A DNA stretch of 64,000 nt from Inia geoffrensis (taxonomy: Eukaryota > Chordata > Mammalia > Artiodactyla > Iniidae): the NCBI GenBank assembly GCA_036417435.1, contig CM070919.1, positions 37,123,818 through 37,187,817 on the forward strand. The letters run 5' to 3'. The translations under genes and the position numbers were made by a program. This document shows, in pieces, positions 34,050-46,765 of the stretch (positions within the stretch are counted from its first letter, which is position 1; each line of letters starts with the position of its first letter). The notes under the pieces are model-generated. The model had not been told where the DNA came from, searched no databases, and saw nothing but the letters and a program-made list of their open reading frames with translations.

Positions 34050-35965
34050 ATGGATCTCAAAACAAATTCTCAAGTCACTGAAACTCTTTCTTGCCACGAC
34101 ACCGCTGTACGGCCATCTAGTCGTCCTTGCAGCAGCGGACGCCAGGTAACAACCAAATGGAGGAAAAACCACCGGGATATATCTGGATGGCATGGCAGAG
34201 AAGGTGCGCCTCCACCCCTCTGCACTCGTCCCGTCTGGGTCCAACACAGGTCCCATTTCTCCCTCCGGGGTGTCTCCCCGTCCACAAGCGCGCCCACAGG
34301 GCATTTCGGGACGAGATTCTCACGAGGAGCCTCTGACAACCGCACCCACCCAGTAACGCGCATGCTCTCGGACCTCGTCCCTACCATCACCAGACGCCCC
34401 AGGCAGCTCCCCATTTCCCCATTGGTTAGGCTTCTCCGTCCACCAAACCCCAGGCGGGAACGTGGCCGCGCCTGGAGCGCTCTCCCCGCTCACCCGCGAC
34501 TGTCCTTGCTGTCACCTGTGGTGAGGGACCTGTGTTTGGTCGACGCACAAGCGCTTCGCCGACGAGGCCAACAGAAGAGGGGACGCCGGGCGCTCCCACC
34601 TAGACTCACCTCGGCATGCGGGGGAACACCGGCTGCAGAGCCCCATGACCGCTTCTCGCGGATTTCCGAGATACTGGCGGCAGTGTATAAGCTGCACCAC
34701 GGGGACGGGACCGGTACGCAACAAATACGCAAAACGGCCGCAAAGTAGCAGCCGGCGTCCTATTGCACGGGGTATAGCGGTCCCGTGGGAAGAAGGACGT
34801 GAAGGCCGGGGTCGCATTTCCAATGCCTCCTCGTCACACCATTCTGGCTGTACCCACTGCGGAGAAAAACATACTTGGGAATTAGGGCGAACGGGATCCA
34901 GAGTGAAGACCGGTGGAAATTTGGCAACGTCCACACCCGTAGGAGACTTTGAGCCACCCCAGGCGACGCTTGGGAAACGAAAGTACGACCAACGGGACAC
35001 ACGGAGGACGACGCCGGACATGGATACACTCTCCTGACCACGCGCATCAACCTGGGCGTTTCACAAGCAGCGGGCACCAGGGAGTGCCATTCGACCGGCC
35101 CAGACCACCACTCAACGACTTCTGGGGAGCGCAGCGCCGGCCTCTCACTACACATGTCTGCACGTCCAAATCCCGCGAGAGCAGGAAGCGCCCATGCACC
35201 GCAGACCGGTACCCAAACGCGCCATCCAACAAGCACATCGGGCCCTACAACGCCCGGGCCCGTGGCGTTCCTCCTCACCGGTGTGGGACGCTGGGGGACC
35301 GAAGCGACAGAAAATTAACTCCCCTAAAGTGACTCAGAAGGAAGGACCGTCAAGCTTCAGGCGCTGCGGAGGGCTCCGAAGACCCTCTCCGTTAACAACG
35401 AGGCGGACTCCCCAGGTCGGGTAGAGTCCGCTCCGGCTCCGTCCGGGCGGCTGGAGGGACACTGGCGGATGCTGGTCGACCAAGCCAGTCAGCCCCCACA
35501 CCTAACTCGGGAGCACGGCAAAGATAACGTTCTCATACACCTACATGCCCAATCTCCAGCCACCGCTGGAGGGGCCCATGCCTCGGGGCCACCGGGACAT
35601 TCGCCACCCGCGTCGCAGCCTCCCGGAACGCTGCCTCGCGCCCGGCGGCCGAGTCTCAATCCTCGCGAAGATCGCCGAAGCTCCGGAGACAAGGGATGAT
35701 ATAAAAGCGGCCGCCAGGTGTCGCCCGACAACCGGTTCGAAAGTCCCGGGCCGAATCCTGATCGGCTACGGGCGAGCGTGCAGGGCGAGCCGCCCAAACG
35801 CCCGAGCTCGTCTCGGAGCGTCCGCCTCGGAGCTAGCTCCCGGCTCGGCACGACACGGCGCGACCCCGGCAGCAGACGGGGTCGAGGAGCTGGCAGGATA
35901 GTGCCGGGAGGCTGCCGCGAAGGAGACGTGCTCTTCACGCTATTCTTGGGCCGCCGGCCGCTGTA
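34050..35965 (+). promoter_or_regulatory. CpG island promoter, arm A of inverted zinc-finger locus
   Basis: The CpG density and GC content jump relative to the AT-rich flanks. In reverse complement the region matches 56745-57720. CCCATTTCTCCCTCCGGGG, CTGACAACCGCACCCACCC and CCATCACCAGACGCCCCAGG near 34250-34410 match the distal part. AAAGCGGCCGCCAGGTG, GAGCCGCCCAAACGCC and AGCAGACGGGGTCGAGGAG near 35700-35890 match the proximal part. Arm A is roughly 0.9 kb longer and seems to contain an internal repeat: CAGGGAGTGCCATTCGACC near 35080 and GATGCTGGTCGACCAAGCC near 35468 both align to one arm B site. Its long open frames have no recognised domains and look like by-products of GC richness. Confidence 0.75.
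35700..35707 (+). promoter_or_regulatory. TATA box, arm A
   Basis: TATAAAAG directly followed by CGGCCGCCAGGTG. The same TATAAAAG plus CGGCCGC occurs in the other arm on the minus strand, so the element is conserved between copies. Transcription would begin about 25-35 bp downstream on +. No start-site data are available. Confidence 0.65.
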
Positions 35966-35984
35966 AACAAGGAAAATTCTGCAG

Positions 35985-36690
35985 GGGGTTGAGCTACGTG
36001 AGCTGTAAGCTGAAACCATGAAAGTACCAATAGAAAACACGGAGGATATTTTATTCTGTAATTGCAGAGTGGAGATGTTACTAAAACATAAAAACCAGGG
36101 ACCAGAAGCCGTAAAGGAAACGATTGATAACTTGACCACCTAATTGATCTTTACATATTCCACAAGCAAAGTCAAATGACAAGAAGTTGGTGGGTGGGAA
36201 CATTTGTGCAAATACATGTATAACAAAAATATTGATATTAGTATTACTTAAGAAAAGAACATTTAGAAAACAGCCATTGAGAGGGACCAGGTAAGTAAAT
36301 TTCAAGTATATTCAGACAATACAGTACTATCACTTTGTGCTTTGGTTTATTAATATTTTTTTTTTTTAACTGAGCAGATATATAGGCATTGACTTTGAAA
36401 AAATGTTGATGACAAACTGTTTAATGAAAATAGCAAGTTTATATATATCTTTTGGAAAAAGTAAATGGAAAAGTAAAGGAGTGGAATAGGTAAAGCAACT
36501 TTGAAAAACAAGAGTAAATTCCTCCTTATAGCCTGGGGTCAAGAAACAGAAATGAGTGTGTCAGAAACAAACATGAGCCACACTTCCTGCTTTTCGGCCC
36601 CCTTCCTCTGCAGTCCTGGGACAGGCAGCTGGCATGTCAGCCCCTCAATGTCTCTCCTCCACTCACATCCAGAGCCACCTACAGGCAAGT
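35985..36690. other. AT-rich insertion in arm A
   Basis: The arm B counterpart passes straight from the island through AATTCTGCAG into AACCCTGACTC. Arm A reaches AATTCTGCAG near 35975 and resumes at ACTCTGCAGGCCTGGG near 36700. The AT-rich sequence between is absent from arm B. I do not recognise it; it contains a T-run near 36355. Confidence 0.55.
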
Positions 36691-39020
36691 AGAACTTTCA
36701 CTCTGCAGGCCTGGGCTCCCTATGTCCGCAGCCTGTTTCCTCACGTCAGGAGCCCCTAGCAATTCACTTGGTCCATGCCGAGGGTTGCTGGCCCCAACCT
36801 ACACCTGTGCAGCCTTTCTCTCCAAAAGCTTTGAGCTGATTTCCCAAGGGAAGAACATTCCCCTGGCATAGCAGGTATGAGGCAAGAGGACAACTGGAAG
36901 TTCCCGCCTGGATCCATCATACAAAATTTGTATGCACTCAACTGCCAAAGACACAGGAGCGACGGAGTGTCCACTGTATTGTTAGTGCAACATGGCCATT
37001 GCTTTCTTAAAACACACAGGCTCAATCACCAAGTCCAGCTGTGACACAAAGAAAAAAGGAACACACACGCACACACACATATCGGCAGGTAATCCATACG
37101 GTGCCAGGTCTGAGAGTGGTGTGAGCAGAAAAGGGATCATTGTTGCCACTTCTTGGGTCCCCTGTGCTGGCAAATCCTGGTTGCTGTATTGATGCCACTG
37201 GCGGGGAGTTAAGGCTTGGAGCTCCCACATTTGTCATTTGCTGTCCAGTGTACTATACCTTATTCTGTCATATGCTTTCTCCTCAATACACAGCTACAAT
37301 TAAGAAAATAATCTGCATAAGTTACATTCCATTTTCAAGTTTGAACAAAGGTGAAGTACACATAGGGTGGGACTTCCCTGGTGCCGCAGTGGTTGAGTGT
37401 CTGCATGCCAGTGCAGGAAACATGGGTTTGATCGCTGGTCTGGTAGGATCCCACGTGCCGCAGTGCGGCCAAGCCCGTGAGCCAAAACTACTGAGCATGC
37501 GCGCCTGGAGCCTGTGCTCAGCGGTAAGAGAAGACAGCGCAATGAGAAATCCGTGCCCCTCAACGAAGAGTGGCCCCTGCTCGCAGCAAGTAGAGAAAGC
37601 CCGTGCTCAGCAACAAAGACCCAGCACAGCCAAAAATAATAAATAAGTTGGAAACTCTTTAAAAACAAAAGTACACATAAGATAACTGAATTATTTTGAA
37701 GGAAGGAAATTTTATTTATCTTCTTTTGTAGATTTAAAAATGTTCAAATATAGTCAATAAAAAGTTTAATATTTTAAAAATTAGAAATAGTAAATAATTC
37801 CTCATTACTCTTTATTGTCCAGCACCCACCTCCACCCCAGAACCTTTCACACTGGACTCACCTGTTGACACAACTGCTCCACCCCCCACCCACCCCCATC
37901 CCCACCCCCGGTTTGGAAACTTGTTTCTTTCATTACTATCACCTGTGTTCACCACACATCTAAGGCTGTTGTAGTCTTTCACATGGTTATTAGGGAATTT
38001 TTCTCTACTGAGCATAAGGGCTGTATTTATTGTTTTAGTGAAAATCTCTCCCATGTGTTCTGTGAAGTCACAACCTTAATGGTGTCTGGAACAAGTGGGT
38101 GAGAATGACGTAAGGAGATTATTTCCACATCAGTCTCCCTAACACGGTGGTGAACATAACTGGCATTAGTATTTCATGGGTGCACTTAGAATATCCAGGC
38201 CAAAAGGAGAACCCTGACTATTCGGCAAAAGATGGACCAATTCAAGAATAAAAATAAGTCTCTTCTCACCAGTTGTTTCATTGTCACTATGTAAGCCACC
38301 ATTTGACCTCTTCTGCATCCTCATGCATGCTCAGGTGAAAAACTAAGTAGGTAAAGATGAGGAAAGAGAAAGCAACCAAGAGAATCCAGGCATTTAAAGC
38401 ATTGTTAGGAACGCCACGCATGAATCCCCAACCACCCACCTGGGAATGAGCCCTACCACCTAACCCCCAGGCATGTGTAGATATGGTGAACCTCCCTCTC
38501 TCCAGGGTCAACAATAAGGCAGTGTAGGCTACTGCACATAATCAAGACAGTAATATTTGCATTTACACATAAAAATGAAAATCCTTGGATGTTGTACTTT
38601 TATTAGAGCTACTTTTTCAGAGTTATTTCATTAATGTTCAGTTCCTAGGATTTACACCAAATCCCAGGAAAACCGCACAATGATCAGTTGGGGAATGTTG
38701 ACTCCACAGAAAGAACACCACTCTCAAATGCTTCCTGAAATAATTCTTGATCAAATGCACAAGAATATTTTCTCCAACACCTGTCACAGTGCTTCAGAGG
38801 CCCCACCCTCCCTGCTGTGCCTGGCCCACACCTTCCGGATTCCCTTTCCCTCAGTCACCGTGGTTCTTCCCCATTTGTGAATCAGGCAACATGAGAGCCT
38901 CAACCCTATTGCTGCCTTCCATGGCCTTGGACATGTGGCCAGGCCACTTTAGATCTACTTCATGTTGGGGAAAACAATCCAGGGATTCATGTCTTGTTGG
39001 AAGGTCTTGTCACACAATTG
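36691..39020 (+). pseudogene. Arm A: 5' exon and intron remnants of zinc-finger unit
   Basis: Segments match arm B in reverse complement and in order. 36691-36950 pairs with 56730-56490 (AGCAATTCACTTGGT, CTACACCTGTGCAG). 37000-37200 pairs weakly with 56420-56230. 37840-38190 pairs with 55870-55500 (GTCACAACCTTAATGG, CGGTGGTGAACATAACTG). 38300-38680 pairs with 55400-55020 (AGGAAAGAGAAAGCA, TTAATGTTCAGTTCCTAGG). 38750-39010 pairs with 54930-54710 (GTCACCGTGGTTCTTCCCC). A shared donor-like GCAG/GTATGAG at 36871-36880 could end an untranslated first exon. No KRAB-box reading frame could be found. Confidence 0.6.
37365..37668 (+). mobile_element. CHR-type SINE in arm A
   Basis: GGGTGGGACTTCCCTGGTGC head, long CHR body with AGAGTGGCCCCTGCTCGCAG, and tail AAAAATAATAAATAAG. 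Exact AAGTACACATA copies flank it at 37354-37364 and 37669-37679. It is absent from arm B, so it entered after the arms separated. Confidence 0.93.
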
Positions 39021-42000
39021 AGGGCTAAAAACCCCTTGCACAGGAAAGCAGCAGGAGTATGTACATCATAAGCCCACTGTTGGGTACCACGATCCACACA
39101 GGGCAGACACGCTCATCAAATATAGAGTGAAGTTTAATTTGGGGTGAAATTTAGTCGACACCTTCAGAAACATTATTGAAATAGTAGGTGGACTTCTGTC
39201 CTACTAAATGTCATGGGGAGAAACATTCTTCATTTCATAATTTTTCTATAGGAAAGTATGTGTCAATGGTCAAGTGCTACCTGAGTCAATGTTAATCATT
39301 AACTACTGCATAGACAAATACTGATAACGTGTCAGGAACAGGGGTGGATCAGAACCCTTTATCCTGAGATCCTGAAAAGAGACAACATTCCTTTGGAGAC
39401 CCTGTGATTGAGATTTACCTACGTTTGCTCATTTATCTTTAGTACAACCCTGTTACTTATAGCTTAGTTACCTTTTAACAAGTAACAGAAGCTAGGTTCT
39501 GAAACTCTGCTTATGTTAGAAGATCATGCAGCCTGAAAATAACAGAGCTGGAATTCAAACGTAGCTCAGGCTGTTTCTGAATCTCAAATTCCTAAATATG
39601 CTGGTGTTGATGTGTGGATCCCAGATTCAAGTTTCACCTGGATATGTCACCTATCAACTCAATGGCTGGAATCCTCCTTGTTATCACAACACTCCCCCTT
39701 CCAGTCGGTTCACACAATGACTACCGGGCTTAGGTTCTCCCAAAACAGGAATCCTCCAGTGCACTGACCCAGCCTCCCGATCAGTCCCATGTCTTCTGAG
39801 TTTTATGGAACAATTCTCAGGTCCCTCTGACCTCTCAGCACAGCTGATGATCAAGACCCCAATCAGAGATGACAAAAAACTCCCCTACCTATGTCTGCAT
39901 CTATTATACGTCTCTCCCAATGCATTTTATAAATATCTGGCATCCTCCCAGGACGTGGTCATAAATCATTCTCCCATGCTTTGCACACACTTCGAATGTT
40001 CCGCTTGCTTTTTTGAATCCCTGTAATTCTCACCTTCCCTCATTTTCAACAGTGTGCTCACCTCCTACCCTTCAGATGAAGTAGATAATTTGAAGAAATG
40101 TTTCATCTCACTGTCATGAAGTCAACACCTATTCCTGCATCTTCACCCATTGCCGATGCCGCTCCTGATTAAACTGAAAGTCATTTCTACGCCTGGATAA
40201 GCCCATTTTTCTCAAATGTATCCCTTTCTCTCCTGCTCTTTGGAGAATGTTTTATTATTAATTGCCAACTGAAGCTCTTCTACCAGCAAACATCCATCTC
40301 TTCCCAGTCCACTCCCTTTCACCTTTTTCAGTTTCTTCATTCTTGAAACAAAGTCTCTGAACCAATTGATCTCTAGTTCCTGCCCAATGAATTTCCTCCT
40401 TCCAAAGTAAACTGAAAGAGCAGTGCAGGATTAGTGACAATCTCCGGGCGCCCGTCCAACAGTTTGATTTACTAGGGGTGATCTTCCTGATACTAATGAC
40501 ATGCGTATACATAAACCTTTATAACATAATAGTTATCTCTCCATAATTAAATCCAATGAATGTTTCTCAGTATTTTACTTGGACCCAAGCAGAATTGGAC
40601 TATGACCTCCGTCAGGAAATTTATATTTCCAAGGTCCTCTGACATCACACATTCCCCACTGTCTTTAAAGCAGTTATTTCCTGCCAGTGTACTGTGCGCA
40701 GTTCTCCTCAAATAATACTATTACAACATCTCAAGACTCCACTGCATCCCTCTTCTTTCTTTTTACTCTATACACCATCTTCGAAAGTTGTTATAATTTT
40801 TCAGTCTTCACCTGTTACCACTATGATAAAAATGCGTAAAAACGAATGCTAGATTTCATTTTTGAGGTGTCATCCATACTTGCATGGGAAGCAGGCACCT
40901 ACAATGAAATGTATATCAGGCAGAAACTAGGAACTTCCTCCCCAAATGAAAACTACTACTTCTCTCATCTGCAGTCTCAGGTAGTGGCTCCACTAATTAT
41001 TTGGGGCTCAGTCATTCACATAACGTTCCGGAACCACACAAACAGAACCAAGCATCGATTTTATCTCTACAATGAGCGCTCTCATCTCTGTTCATCTCCT
41101 CCCTGATATACTCATACACAGTTCCAGCTACACTTATACTGTTTCACTTTCAGGTTAAATTTCAGTGGCTCAGAGATTCCTTCTTTAAATTACTAGCTAT
41201 GTAACTCTCCTCTCCCTGTTGCCTTGAATAGAGCCTACAGGCAACACACGTAATATTTCACGATATCTCTACTCATCATTTTTTTTTTCTTTTCTTTTCT
41301 TTTTTTCCTGTTTTCCTCCCTGGACCAATTGCAGAAAAGTCAACTGTAGTGTTATAAAGCAAGTTTCTCTTGACTATTACATAAGAATTGTAAATCCACA
41401 GAAATTCCGTGTACACAGTAACCTAATCTACTCCCAGATGCCTTGTGACCAAAGTTCTTTAATCAAATTAACTAACTATCTTTAACTTTAAAATTCTTTG
41501 TATAATAAATGACTTTGATTCCTTCTGGGGAAAATTTTCTTTAGTAATCACCAGAAACAAAATGTGTGGGAAAACTGTGTTTGTGTCTCTACTTAATTAT
41601 GCAGCTACCACACTTCTGAGTTCAAAATTTTAGTCTCTTTCTATAGAATCAGGCATAGAATTGTCTGTGGGCTCCTGTTAATAAATCTGATAACCTCATA
41701 TATCTTATAGGCATAAAGAAAGAACTCCTTTAATCAGGATGCCAATAAGGATAAATCTAATCAAGGAACAACTTCCCTAACACAAGCTTGTCCTTCTCAA
41801 CAGGTTAACCACTTAGATACATGTAAGGAAAATATAAGTGATCCCTTTAATTTGCTAATATTCTAAAAGCCTCCCAAAGCAATCTTCATGCCTTGGCCGG
41901 AGGTCTCATTGTTTTGTGAATGTGGCCAGTTCTGGGAAGAGAATTTGCAGCAAGAGGATTAGTATTTATATAAATATGTTTAACCTACAGTCCATCAGGC

Positions 42001-43280
42001 TCTGAGTTTTGTGTGGCTTTACATAAGGGCTGGTGTTGTTTGATGACATCAAACATTCAAGGAAGATATTTTTAAGGTTTTAAAGTATTTGTATTTTAAT
42101 ACCAAAGTAAATAATACTTAAAGCATAATCAATTACATGAAGTTTCCAGGGATGCAAGAGAGAAAAGAATACAATTGGAGAATTTGGTCTTTACCAAGGA
42201 AGAGATGATTCTTCAATTTTTACTCTTGGCTTGGGAAAAAACGATGAGGAATATTTGTAGATTTCGTGACAGTGAGCTGAAGAATTTCCTCAAATCATCT
42301 GATCAATATGTCTAGTAGATAGTGATTCCTTTTGTGGAAAGTGAGGAAAGTACTGAGAATGATTAAATATCAAGAGATATGAAGAAGGTCTGAAATAATT
42401 GTGAGGCACAGAATAAGACTTAATGATCTAGATATAGCACAATAGCCAGGGATATTTGAAAGATGTTGGGAGATTTGTGAACCCCACCAGATTTAGTATA
42501 CTAGTTAGATTCAGTCATGGAAGGAGCAGGTACTTGGAGCCCTCCAAGATTGGAATCTTGACCAGCAGATGTGATGAATTTGGAAGGAATATGAAAAGAG
42601 GAATATGGAAATAGTTGCTTTTCATAACTATATGTTGAAATTACTTGATTTGATTAATTTGGAATAAAAATGAAGACAGGTCAGCACACATGTTAGGAGA
42701 GTGGGGTCAGTGCACTGGAGGTTCTCCTAACATTTGGGGTGAGGGAGGAAACTGACTAATAACTTGGAATATCATGGGTTGATTACCTTTAAAAACTCTT
42801 TGATTTTTATTTCCTAATAAGTTAATTTGGGATACTAATAGTTCCCTTATGAGAAGCAGTAGCCAAAGCCTTCTTAGTTTGACCGTGGGAAACAAGATTA
42901 CTCCTCTTTTCTCATAGACCACTGCACATCTGCACGTGGGGTAGTTGTTCACTCCCAGGTAAAGGTTTATGGGTTCATGACTGTTAGGTCCGAAAACTCG
43001 AGATAGGATTCAAGTCTCATGGCTTTCTTCTCTTTCCTTCGAGTAGCCTGCTTAGAGTAAACAGTGACTCTGAGAGGGAATACTAGCAGCTGAGTTCTTG
43101 GCGATGTGTCCCCACGTGAGTGGGGACTTGCTCTTTCTCCTGAAATGGTAACTCTTTTTCCGGTGGAGAGAAAGGTGTCACCACTTGGACTGAGTGTATC
43201 CTGGTGGAAGTCAAGACTCTGAGCACTAGGTCTGTCGTCTGGCATCTCTGTGAGGATCGTGGAGTAGGGCAAGGGTTAAC
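39021..43280. other. Arm A-specific DNA without recognised genes
   Basis: Arm B has only tens of bases where arm A has 39.02-45.68 kb, so this is extra DNA in A or deleted from B. It is AT-rich, with short frames only. 39390-39590 looks like a MIR-type repeat. 41280-41310 is a pyrimidine run. I see no gene. Confidence 0.45.
39390..39590 (+). mobile_element. MIR-like SINE remnant
   Basis: CTCATTTATCTTTAGTACAA, CAGAAGCTAGGTTCTGAAAC, GATCATGCAGCCTG, AGAGCTGGAATTCAAACG follow the MIR order. Strongly diverged. Confidence 0.6.
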
Positions 43281-43289
43281 ACAGCAACC

Positions 43290-43770
43290 GTCTCTTTTCC
43301 AACATTTACACCGACGTGCTCCAGACTCCATGAAGACTGTGATGGTAAAGAGGGCTCATGGGAGGTTGTATTTCTCTCTCCTCAGCCATGGGCTTGACGG
43401 GGGTGTGACTCATTCCATAAACGAGTCTGCGATGCAGTGAGCTCTGTCATGTGATGGACACAAGTGAACGGATGAGCAAGAGCAGAAGTTCAAGGTCTGA
43501 CAGGGGAGGATGTTTGTGGATGGGTGAGTTCAATACGTCCAGGGTCAGAGGTGATGGCTAGAGGGCTGTGCAGGTCTGAGGGGGCAGGAGAAAGAGAAGT
43601 CCTTCAGCAGGACTGGCCCAGAGAGGGGCGTGGAGCCAATTTTTCTTTTTTTTTTTTCTTTCAATTTTTAATGTTTTCTCAGAATGCAGTTGACTATTTT
43701 GAAAACTCTAAAAAGTCAAAACAAAATACTCCCTTTCATTCTTGTTCCTAACCAGCCATTTTCCCCCTGT
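43290..43770 (-). pseudogene. Third, partial copy of the zinc-finger locus intron
   Basis: CTCTTTTCCAACATTTAC, GTGCTCCAGACTCCATGAAG and the following T-rich TTTCAATTTTTAATG match 55580-55990 in the same orientation. They therefore match arm A's 37.7-38.15 kb in reverse complement. It lies inside the arm A-specific DNA but points the way arm B does. Identity is lower than between A and B, and the borders are unclear. Confidence 0.5.
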
Positions 43771-45700
43771 TTAGGTAACCTTTGTTCAGAAACTGGAAGA
43801 ACTTTACGGAAAGCATTTTTTTCCCTTAATTGTTGCATTGAGGAGGATATAGTAGGTAGAGGAAAACTTAGAAAACTGTGGCCATATATGAAGCCCTGGA
43901 GAGGCCTGAACCATCGAGAGTCGCCAATTAATCTGTGAGCAGGGAAGACAGGAGGAAGCTACAGGAGAGACAAGGATAGTCGAAGTGGTGAGGTCAAAGG
44001 AAACGAGGAGGGAAAGAGGGTCCTCAACCCACAGGAAAGGTCAGCTGGGGATCATCTTACAGTTTGGCAGCCCCGGGACCACTGGCTTGTGAAGTTGAGC
44101 CCACCTGTCCTCATATCTGGTGATGAATGCATGCTCTGTGTCTAAGTTAGGTAGGCAGCAACTGCAGACCCCAAGTTGTATATACCGTGTGTTCACTCAC
44201 ACAAAATGGTGGACATTGAATCAAGGCCTTCTGACTTTTTAATGATTAATTCACCTGTAGCTTTTATTTATAGGGATTTGTTATGTTCAAACATATCATG
44301 TCAGCTCATTTAATCACTCAACTCTCTTGAGAGGTTATTAATGTATTTTCCACATGAGAACAGTGAGGTTTGTATTGGGGAATACTTTGCCTGTAATCAC
44401 TGCTGATAAGTGGGAGAACATGTATATTGCCTGCTTTGTGCTAAGTCTCTAGATTTAACTGAAAGTAGTGGGGAGCAGGGATATTTATGAATTCCCAAGG
44501 ACACTTTCTTTTTTTTTTTTTTTTTTTTTTTTTGCGTTATGCGGGTCTCTCACTGCTGTGGCCTCTCCCGTTGCGGAGCACAGGCTCCGGACCCACAGAC
44601 TCAGCGGCCATGGCTCACGGGCCCAGTCGCTCCGTGGCATGTGGGATCTTCCCGGACCGGGGAATAAACTCGTATCCCCTGCATCAGCAGGCGCACTATC
44701 AACCACTGCTCCACCAGGGAAGCACCAAGTACACACATTTTAATTGCCAGTCAGCTCAGAATTAACATTCTGTTGTGGCCTGTGCAGGTTATTTCACACC
44801 ACCCTACATGTGATGCTCCTTTATCATGAAAGTCCCTCTGTATTCAGAGTGTGCCCATCTCTGTGATGCACCTGAAAGGCATTCGCCAATTTATCCCAGA
44901 GGAACATTGGACTTGACGTCAAACAGGGTTTGAGCTTTCGATACACAGAGATGTTTTTTCTCAGTACTGTCACCCTCGACCATCACCTCTGGACATTTGG
45001 GGAAATGGGGCAGGCTGAACCGGAATGCCCAGCATGTTTTTAGGAATCAGTGACTTTCAAGACATGTGACTGTGAACTTCATCCAGAACTGGGGTAATGC
45101 CAATTGCAGGTTTCTTTGAGTCTCTGGAAGCTTGTTGAAGTCAATGTAGAAAAACCCCTCCGATAGTGTCACAATTCTGTGAACCTATCAATCTTATCAA
45201 TCTAATCTTCTGCATATTCCTTGGTTATAGAGGAAAGGATGCCGCTGTTGTTACTGGTGCTAAACGTCAACGCAGCAGCCATTGTTTCAGTCCCTCCCTT
45301 TCGGTGCTTTTCCTCATCTTTATTTCACCAACATCTCACCCATTTTATTTTTCGTTAGTTTTACCCTTAAAGATATATTCTAATTGTCAATATCCTATAA
45401 AATGTTTACAATTTCTTGTATATCCCTCCATTTCATACCTTTTCTCTGTGTTAAAGATCAATATTTTAAGCATGTTCACAGACGGTAGCTTCAGGAAGAA
45501 CCCATTTATCTGAAGGTCAATAGTAAGTTTATGGGGATGAACCCCGCTGTCCACATTACAGACATGATCTTAGGATAAGAAGAATTCAGCACAACCACCT
45601 GACTGAAAGTGGACTTAAACGCTGGCCCAGCAGAGGTTTTTGAATAGGAACCATTTGGAACCATTTTGCCCCAAAGACAAACTGTACCTTGAGTTTCAAA
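43771..45700. other. No gene; MIR-like remnant and a SINE
   Basis: 44235-44450 resembles a MIR (TCATTTAATCACTCAACTCT, GAGAACAGTGAGGTT). The plus frame at 45166-45513 is hydrophobic but matches nothing I know. The rest is unassigned. Confidence 0.4.
44507..44723 (-). mobile_element. CHR-1-type SINE, reverse orientation
   Basis: A long T-run, then GCGTTATGCGGGTCTCTCAC, CCTCTCCCGTTGCGGAGCAC, CATGTGGGATCTTCCCGGAC, CCACCAGGGAAGC. The flanks CCAAGGACACTTT and CCAAGTACACACATTT may be an altered target-site duplication. Confidence 0.9.
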
Positions 45701-45709
45701 AGGGCAGTT

Positions 45710-46430
45710 GCTTAAATGTAGCTCATGTATATAGTGTTTGAAAATAAAGAAGACCGAAAACTTAATCAGAAATCAATGGCAGTGAGAGGCTACTAAATAG
45801 AAAAAATCTATATGAGTTCAGCAAAGTGAGACTCTATGTGAATATAAGTAACATGGTGGGGGGTAGTTAGTGGAGACCATCACTCAGGGAGCAGCATAGA
45901 ATTCATGTGTAGAGAACTAAAGAAATAAATTTTATGTGAGCAAACTTTTAACAGTCTTTCCTTTCCTTATCAATAGCAGAGATTTCACACTGGAGAAGAG
46001 CCCACTGAATGTAACAAATATGAGGAGATTTCACATAGAACTCAACTATCACGCCACATGAGTGACCTCTCACAAGACAGAAACCCTATGCTTGCAATCA
46101 ATTTGGAAGAGCCTTCAGCCTTTATTCATCATTGAACTAACATCAGCTAATTTATACTGGAGTGAAATCATGCAGGTCTCATCAATGTGGGAAGGCTTGC
46201 CGGCAATGCTGTAACTTTAGATGACATGAGAAAACTCACCTTGAAGTGAACCCCTATATATGTTATAAACGTAGAAGATAGTTTAGCTGGAACCTCACAT
46301 TTAAATACACCAGAAACTCACACTGGAGAGAACCATTAATGTTATAAATATGGGACACACTTCAGCAGAGCTTTAACTTTTGTTCACACTGATGAAGTCA
46401 CAAGGTGAGAAGCTCTCTCTCAAAACACCG
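45710..46430 (+). pseudogene. C2H2 zinc-finger exon remnant, arm A
   Basis: TTTCACACTGGAGAAGAGCC at 45986 encodes the HTGE(E/K)P linker followed by TECN, as in KRAB-type C2H2 proteins that bind DNA in the nucleus. Further finger words follow: CAATGTGGGAAGGCTTGCCG, GAAACTCACACTGGAGAG, TGTTATAAATATGGGACAC. Stops and frameshifts break every finger. The preceding intron (ATATAGTGTTTGAAAATAAA, CTTAATCAGAAAT) and a pyrimidine-rich acceptor (CTTTCCTTATCAATAG) match arm B in reverse complement. Only about four to five fingers are traceable, so it is shorter than arm B's. Confidence 0.75.
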
Positions 46431-46689
46431 TAAAATCTGTTGCTTCAATTATTCTATTCCTTTTATATTTTCACTTAATGTGACCCTCATGACTTAAAAT
46501 TGAATTACAAATAAGTTTAATCTTTCACAACAGTCCTAGTCCTGGAGATTTCGTGGACCCAACCATGAAAATTCCAAGAATTCAGTCAGGCAGGGGTTTA
46601 TTCCAGCAACAGGATTTTTAAGCCAAAATGTTTTTTTCCCCTACCAAGAACAGATAGATATGTCAGGACCAAGAATGTGGAAGATCATT

Positions 46690-46765
46690 CCAGAAACACA
46701 ACATTGTAAAGCAACTATACCCCCAATAAATACAATAAGGTAAGATAAAATAAAATAAATCATTG
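46690..46765 (+). mobile_element. L1 3' end fragment
   Basis: ACATTGTAAAGCAACTATAC, CCCCCAATAAATACAATAAG and an A-rich tail of the cetartiodactyl L1 type. Confidence 0.75.

Noticed and set aside
34038..34748. Open frame of 236 codons on the plus strand
   Set aside because: It lies in a CpG island, overlaps other long frames on both strands, has no domain, and the homologous stretch of the other arm does not keep it open.
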